From: Manduca sexta
Lineage: Eukaryota > Arthropoda > Insecta > Lepidoptera > Sphingidae
Reading direction: 5' to 3'
Length of the DNA stretch: 64,000 nt
Assembly: GCF_014839805.1 (NCBI RefSeq)
Contig: NC_051123.1
Location: 5,810,727-5,874,726 of the forward strand
Below the pieces are notes generated by a model. It searched no databases and had not been told where the DNA came from. It saw only the letters and a program-made list of their open reading frames with translations. The position numbers and the translations under genes were made by a program. How positions within the stretch are numbered: position 1 is the first letter of the stretch; each line of letters starts with the position of its first letter. This document shows positions 60,001 to 64,000 of the stretch, one piece after another.

Positions 60001-60270
60001 CCATCACCAAAACGTGTGGCGAGGAAGTCTACTACCAAACTACCTTTTAACGCAGTCGCTAAGAAGTCAACTACGAAATTGCCTCATAGTGTGAGTGATG
60101 CGGACAAAGAATATACATTTTACGGTACTAAAGCTAGTTCGCTGAATGAGTACGCTAATGTGACGACCTTGATGCCGTTCTGTAATACTTTGGTGCCGTT
60201 TACGGTTCAGAAGTTGAGTGAGATTATAAAAATCGAACCTGTTGTGTTGGTGGATAATAATGTACAATAG
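44675..60270 (+). CDS. Giant multi-C2H2 zinc-finger nuclear protein (about 4,450 aa), frame broken at two homopolymers
   Basis: Exons: 44675-44844, 44985-45051, 45131-53948, 54140-54228, 55428-55613, 55928-58174, 58331-58705, 58858-60270, all GT/AG. The ATG sits 8 bp after a good acceptor (ttattttcag), so a 5' UTR exon lies upstream. The product starts with about 80 residues of amphipathic helix. It continues with some 2,300 residues of Lys/Asp/Glu/Ser-rich disordered sequence holding a 16-unit repeat and an Arg/Asp/Ser-rich segment. C2H2 fingers then run from about residue 2,380 to near the end, many with atypical spacing. SUMO-interaction (VLVIDDDD, VIDISDDD) and SUMO-acceptor (psi-K-x-E) motifs recur. 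Likely role: DNA- or chromatin-bound regulator in the nucleus, by inference. I do not recognise a named orthologue. As given, translation would stop at 55,991-55,993 because of one extra base in AAAAA (55,978-55,982); a second shift occurs at GGGG (58,933-58,936). Residue numbers assume both are assembly errors. Confidence 0.85.
45131..53948 (+). CDS. Zinc-finger gene exon 3: one 8.8-kb coding exon
   Basis: The exon runs uninterrupted for 2,939 codons from acceptor 'tcttttacag' to donor gtaagc at 53,949. Order: SP/TP-containing basic segment; EEGELSDSESEA acidic patch (about 45,838); VLVIDDDDPVEIKQE (about 46,176-46,221); long Lys/Asp tracts; 16-unit repeat (47,858-48,481); Arg/Asp/Tyr/Ser-rich segment (48,536-48,900); more acidic repeats; Lys-rich block (51,180-51,300); then fingers from 52,033, including YVCRFC, YLCGKC, CSYC and CKLC with paired His. 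Base use is A+T-rich, unlike the G/C-rich 4E-T exons. Confidence 0.92.
47858..48481 (+). repeat. 16-unit coding tandem repeat, 39 bp (13 aa) per unit
   Basis: Sixteen back-to-back 39-bp units encode the consensus GRSDCPTTPIHPF. Units 3-7 (47,936-48,130) encode identical peptides with only scattered synonymous changes. Units 1-2 and 8-16 are increasingly diverged (for example GRMDCLPTPNNPF, GHVDGSTTPNYSF). A weak extra unit (GWSESLSTPNSF) precedes the array near 47,788. Each good unit offers a Thr-Pro site, a potential proline-directed kinase target. Confidence 0.95.
54140..55613 (+). CDS. Zinc-finger gene exons 4-5 (54140-54228, 55428-55613)
   Basis: Exon 4 completes a finger begun in exon 3 (YVCGHSSSE, then GCNFRTY, ending HLVRH) and enters in phase 1. 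Its end, PYPCS, joins exon 5, ICSIAV, in phase 0, so one C2H2 finger spans the intron. Exon 5 then carries a second finger, LYQCTSC with paired His. The 1.2-kb intron between them hosts a minus-strand repeat (55,107-55,325). Confidence 0.85.
55107..55325 (-). repeat. Interspersed repeat, 'acatctcatgtctcaggatg' family, copy 3
   Basis: On the minus strand it contains a diverged core, 'cttaacatctcatgtcctag', then 'gttggatggtgtttatatcg' and 'ttatgggcagtcgtatcg'. It matches copies at 7,497 and 18,171. It lies in the intron before the exon at 55,428. Confidence 0.75.
55928..58174 (+). CDS. Zinc-finger gene exon 6 with frame break
   Basis: It enters in phase 0 after 'ttttttttcag' as DGSSEIRVLPRAILNKLK, then meets TAG at 55,991-55,993. 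The frame from 55,980 onward (VPFRDVTSKDNDNP and on) runs open to the donor at 58,175. One base fewer in AAAAA at 55,978-55,982 joins the two. It holds DSDDDEP and RVIDISDDD acid/hydrophobic motifs, then about eight fingers (FKCPKC, YACGVC, VYCALC, YTCGAKSC, YLCVHC, YACSSC, WQCGLC, YKCNYC), and ends YKCPLC. Confidence 0.85.
55978..55993 (+). other. Frame break 1: extra base in AAAAA, then TAG
   Basis: The exon frame reads cta aaa agt acc att tag. Removing one A gives cta aaa gta cca ttt aga, which joins the 2.2-kb open frame. No later acceptor can rescue it: the downstream frame is closed by TAA at 55,977-55,979, and none of the AG dinucleotides from 55,983 to 56,079 gives the phase set by the preceding exon. 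Confidence 0.85.
58331..58705 (+). CDS. Zinc-finger gene exon 7
   Basis: It enters in phase 2 to complete a Lys codon, giving KWACTVCSYKAFHKTGLNEH, a finger partner of the one ending exon 6. A linker follows (WVAGLIEHQTSLIEKAK), then LLCCPKCSCTLKDEAAMKEH. It leaves in phase 2 at gtaagg (58,706). Confidence 0.88.
58858..60270 (+). CDS. Zinc-finger gene exon 8, terminal, with frame break
   Basis: It enters in phase 2 as RWCCSICTFMSQTYHEAQF with the paired His of a finger, then the frame changes at GGGG (58,933-58,936). The continuing frame gives ASASPREALRDPARRAAWV, then a repeated HEPAHEPVHE stretch, a short disordered linker, LVIDESEPVKK, and fingers CPHCDFKTKW, CKYCDYMG, CLHCEKL, CCICLEL and CGHCGLRF. 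It ends with IKIEPVVLVDNNVQ and TAG. The first frame would stop at 59,203. Confidence 0.85.
58933..58936 (+). other. Frame break 2: missing base in GGGG
   Basis: The finger frame reads cat tcg ggg cga gtg; the later frame reads ggg gcg agt gcg. Five Gs in place of four would join them. The later frame cannot be entered upstream because TGA at 58,900-58,902 closes it, and the finger encoded before the run is intact, so the exon start is right. Confidence 0.85.
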
Positions 60271-61913
60271 TGTGATAGTAGAGTGGACTATTGAACCGGT
60301 TTTTGTTTTTCTGTTGTCGATAACAGACTGTAAACTGATTGTTGTGTTGAGTGATATTTGATTAATATGTGTAATCATTTCATAATTTCTAAGGTAGTGA
60401 ATACAAGTTGTATTTGATTTAAAATAAACAAAAGTTGCCAGGATTATTTCAAATTTTGTCAAGTAATCGGGCAAATTGTCAGAATAATATCTTAAGCTTT
60501 TATTATTCTGAAGGTCATGATTAAGTGATTATATTTAATTATATCTAGTTGATTACAGCTCAGCATAAACATCTGATTTGAAGGAAGAAACGCAGTTTTA
60601 GTCAAACATTGCTAATTAAGAACGTTGGTAAAATATAATCTGTGATTATATTGTATGAGTGTGCTTTGTGTTCCATGTGCATTTATTGAGAGAATAATTA
60701 ATATTTAGATATAGCCAAGGTACTTGGTATCATAGCTAGTTGCCGACTTTGAATAAGTTTTGTATATAACGTAGAGAGATAAGGATAAGGTGTTACTACG
60801 TTTGTCTACTTTATACTTAACAAATGTTAAACGCAGTAGGCGAGCGAGTACGGGCGCGAGGTGTAATCAGATGACACCTACTTATAAATATGAGGAATCT
60901 AGCGTTTATTACCTATCTATTTATGTATCTGTTTACATCTATAAATCTGTCTTGTGGATAAACAATGTATCAATTATAATATAATTGGTCGAAAGTCAAA
61001 ACCTTGTTTTAGTTACATTAAATTGTAAGAGTAGAAATATCACTGATAATAATAACAAAAAATATCTCGTAATTTCAGCTATAAAGTCGTATATATTGTA
61101 TTTTTACCTAAAAGTGAACTGTTCCTCAGTTGCATTTCTTCATAATTATGACACTAATGTACTTAGTATGTAGTGGTTATGTGTGCCAAAAAAAGTAAAA
61201 CATAAATTTATGTCTATAATATAGAGTGTAGTAATTCTGTAGTTTCAGAGGCTAAGATATTAAATAAAGTAAGCACCATATTTTACATATTAGTCAAACA
61301 TGGACCCAGTGTCATTTAAATACATATAGATCAAGATTTCAACTTAGTCAATATATTAGTTTTGTCTATAGGTCTAGATTGGTATTTATGCATTTTTTAT
61401 ACTCTCTTTTTGTCTAACCACATAGCCCTTTACAATGTATACTGTGTAATGATCTAATCTCACATTTAGAACATTATATATTTGAGGGCGATACACAGCT
61501 GTTTTCTGTCATGTTATGACACATCTACATTGCGGTAATTAGTTTCAGCATACTTACTATCAGTCTTACTTAAAAGAAATTTGTGTTCTAACCAAAAAAA
61601 AAAAAAAATTACTCGACCAACTGTAAGTCAAAACCCGCCATCTTGCCTCTAAATAAGGTTTAAACTAGGAATCGGTGATTTTTTTGACAGCGGTTCAAGC
61701 AATTCTTAACAACCTCTTAACGCTAAAACAAGTTTATAAGTAAGACTGTATAATATGTATATTATATAGTTTAGTGTTATAGTTAGATTATTGCATTCAA
61801 GGTATAAGTGTCCTGATTGTAATAGTTTGCTGTGAAATGTAACCACCTTATTTTTAAATGTTAAGCAATGTTTTAACCATTCGCTGTGTAGTCACTTTGA
61901 TAGGTCGAATAAA
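60271..61913 (+). other. 3' UTR of the zinc-finger gene, polyadenylation signals
   Basis: AATAAA lies at 60,423-60,428, 61,263-61,268 and 61,908-61,913. The first is 150 bp past the stop and the last 1.6 kb past it; which is used cannot be told. A run of 15 A at about 61,593 is genomic, not a tail. No ORF of note. Confidence 0.45.
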
Positions 61914-62441
61914 TTGAAAGTAGAATTAAAACGTTGGTTAAATTAATGAATAAAAACTCGGCAGACCTTTATTGTAGTGTATAAATTTAACTTCCTCACA
62001 TATCTAGTACGCTACACCATATACAGTTTTAAAAATTGACAATGCTATGGGTTTTGCGGAGTTTTTCTTATAAAAGTAAGATAACTCTGGAATAATAATT
62101 TATTAGAAGTTAACATTTCATGTCGACTCACTGTGACGTCATCTGTCTATGCGAATCCTCGGAAGGTTTTTGTTTAAGGCGATACCCACACCAAAATGGA
62201 GCGCTGATGGTATTTTCAGAAGCTATCTATATATTTATGATTCATATAGAAAAAAAAATTAAGCGTCATAATATATCCACAAATGTTATCTTTACTTTTG
62301 TTGTATAATTTTCACATGTCTATTGTTTCATTAATTACATTGTAAAGATGGCACTAAAATTGACCATTTTGTGTATATCATGCTTTTACATTTGACATCT
62401 GCATATTCCCGCCAGAAATCATGCGCAAAAGTATGAAGCGA

Positions 62442-62514
62442 TTGCTCAAGGCCGTTTGCTTGGGCCTTCACATACATACGGTATGTAAAGGCCCAAGCAA
62501 ACGGCCTTGAGCAA
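62442..62514. repeat. Near-perfect 34-bp-arm hairpin, 5-base loop
   Basis: The left arm (62,442-62,475) and right arm (62,481-62,514) are inverted with one C/A mismatch (62,469 versus 62,487). Arms carry 'gctcaaggccgtttgcttgg' and its complement; the loop is atacg. It lies between the ends of two convergent genes. No coding sequence. Confidence 0.9.
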
Positions 62515-62825
62515 ACTTTATTTGAATCTTACACGGATGGTAATTTTTTTTGTTTGTTTAAATGTTTTTTTTTTGTTTTATTTCCTAAAGAAATCTGTTT
62601 TTATTTTGTATCTATTCGATACTAGAAGTTTTGCATCCTGATTTTCATTTGTTCAACTTATAATTATAATAAAACTTGTGATGTTCTTTGAAATCGTTAT
62701 AACTGAATCACTTTATACAGTACTCAAATACCATGTTTCTACTTAAATGTTGATTGGATTAAAATGGTATTTCTGCCATTTTTTTACTTCCAAAATAAAC
62801 TGAAACAGTAAATTTAACAAGTTGT

Positions 62826-62831
62826 TTTATT
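62826..62831 (-). other. Polyadenylation signal of the minus-strand gene
   Basis: TTTATT on the plus strand is AATAAA on the minus strand, 72 bases past the TAA of the terminal exon at 62,903. Spacing is normal for a short 3' UTR. Confidence 0.6.
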
Positions 62832-62902
62832 TGTAATCAAATTAGAATCAAGTAATTTTTAACACAAATCAACATCGGAGTTGAAAAAAAAATCGTTAGT
62901 GT

Positions 62903-63040
62903 TTAAGATTGATCGAATTCGCCAATGGTGATGTTGCGTGCATTGTTCCGGGGTGGATTGATGATCACCGGCGCTCGCAGGCATAACACAGGCACGTTGT
63001 TTTGGTCCACCACGCGGAACTCGATGGTCGTCGCTGTACC
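62903..63040 (-). CDS. Terminal coding exon of an unidentified gene
   Basis: On the minus strand, acceptor 'atttatatccag' precedes 63,040. The exon then reads 45 codons in phase 0 (GTATTIEFRVVDQNNVPVL, then CLRAPVIINPPRNNARNI, ending GEFDQS) and TAA at 62,903-62,905. Beta-strand-like alternation suggests the edge of a folded domain. I do not recognise the family. The rest of the gene lies beyond the right edge or in exons I could not find in 63,043-64,000. It is convergent with the zinc-finger gene. Confidence 0.55.
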   Translation of the reverse strand, partial: GTATTIEFRVVDQNNVPVLCLRAPVIINPPRNNARNITIGEFDQS

Positions 63041-64000
63041 CTGGATATAAATGGGTAAATTATTTATTTAGGTAAAAAATATTCTTAGTAAGGTTCAATG
63101 TATACGAGCGCAGTCGTAGCGCATAGAAGTGAAAATCGATAATGTAATAGGTATAGCAAATTATCCCTTATCTTCACGTATGTCCTATGAAATAAAAAAT
63201 AAATCCACGCATTCGAGAGAATTCGTGCGTTTGAGCGCGACAAACGCTGACTGGTACGTGGTCTTTCGCGCGAACCCCAGCGCTAGCCAATGCTAATCAA
63301 CGCGTCGTCACTCGCCAGTCGGGATCGGCAAATGAACATCAATGTCAAACATTTTATTTGAGTTTTAACTGGCAACTGATAGGTTCACTGATAGTCACCT
63401 GTACTGTTAACTGAATGTAAAAGCATGTGAATTCGCACAAATTCAAGCGAATACGCGCACATTCGTACAACTCCTGAAGAATTTGACGCTTCGATACGCT
63501 TCGACTCAGCGCTTGTATGATTTGACCAAGTTGCAACTATGTCGAGAAGTGAATACATTAAGTGGGATCAGTGACCATTATTCCTATTCAATTCTTTTTT
63601 TTCTCCAGCTGCTCTTATTCGAATCCGAAGGGTTTTCAATGAAACGCATCTTTTTAATCATATAGAAACGACTTCGATACATTTTTACTTTTTACGAACA
63701 GTTACCAGCTTGACGTCATTCTCTACTGACTGGTCCGAGTCCGGAGAGAATAGTTTCATAAAACGTATTCAAAGGCGTTAATTGACTTGGGAATCAAATC
63801 CAGAACCTCTGGGTCCTCAAACTACCTATAAGTTAAGAATCACAATTCATTAGTGACTAGATAGATGGACTGATTCCTTTTTTGTTGTGTTCCTAATTAT
63901 CAGGACAAGGTTTGTATCAAAAAATAACTTTGAAATATCTATGGTACAAGTCGGGAAAAGTTAGCAATTTGGGTGATATTTTTGTATGGAAATATTTTTA
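63041..64000. other. Probable intron of the minus-strand gene
   Basis: No second exon was found on the minus strand. There is a block rich in 'attcg' and 'gcgcg' motifs (63,200-63,500) and a weak, decayed B-box-like patch near 63,790-63,830. Otherwise A+T-rich. Confidence 0.4.

Noticed and set aside
62442..62514. microRNA precursor
   Set aside because: Arms are too perfectly paired and the loop is only 5 bases; canonical insect precursors have bulges and longer loops.
63785..63840. Decayed SINE or tRNA remnant
   Set aside because: The B-box match is too weak and no other tRNA feature is present.

Overview
This window is nuclear DNA of an insect, almost certainly a moth or butterfly. It is A+T-rich, with many short exons bounded by GT/AG splice sites. 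It is littered with interspersed repeats that I recognise, from memory, as typical of Lepidoptera: tRNA-derived SINEs with A and B boxes, fragments carrying the 'tattatatacttgcccactg' and 'acatctcatgtctcaggatg' cores, and elements ending in forms of 'cgcgggcgaagccgcg'. Nothing prokaryotic or plasmid-like was seen.

Region by region. (1) 1-12,958 has no securely placed gene. It holds repeats, a fold-back element at 6.5-6.7 kb, and a CpG-rich zone at 3.8-4.5 kb that may be the promoter and first coding exon of the next gene. (2) 12,959-27,822 (+) carries 24 exons (999 codons visible) of the eIF4E transporter 4E-T (vertebrate EIF4ENIF1), a translational repressor and P-body scaffold. The eIF4E-binding, DDX6-binding and C-terminal LSM14-type segments are recognisable. 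Only the start codon exon is uncertain. (3) 27,823 to about 28.7 kb (possibly 29.9 kb) is its 3' UTR. (4) About 30-44.66 kb has no coding gene. It holds one full tRNA-derived SINE, two CpG-rich promoter-like patches (36.7 and 37.8 kb), and a possible minus-strand promoter at 32.4 kb. (5) 44,675-60,270 (+) is one very large gene of eight visible coding exons. It encodes a nuclear-looking protein of about 4,450 residues: an N-terminal helical segment, a long acidic/lysine-rich disordered region with a 16-copy 13-residue tandem repeat, and two large blocks of C2H2 zinc fingers. I could not name a characterised orthologue. As given, the reading frame breaks twice, each time at a homopolymer run (AAAAA at 55,978 and GGGG at 58,933). 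(6) 62,903-63,040 (-) is the terminal coding exon of an unidentified gene running in from the right edge, tail-to-tail with the zinc-finger gene.

The three genes show no sign of a shared pathway. 4E-T acts on cytoplasmic mRNA storage and decay; the zinc-finger protein looks like a chromatin or transcription factor rich in SUMO-related motifs. The observations most worth checking are the two frame breaks, the SUMO-motif density and expanding tandem repeat in the giant gene, the phase-compatible candidate first exon of 4E-T, and the near-perfect 34-bp-arm hairpin at 62.44 kb.
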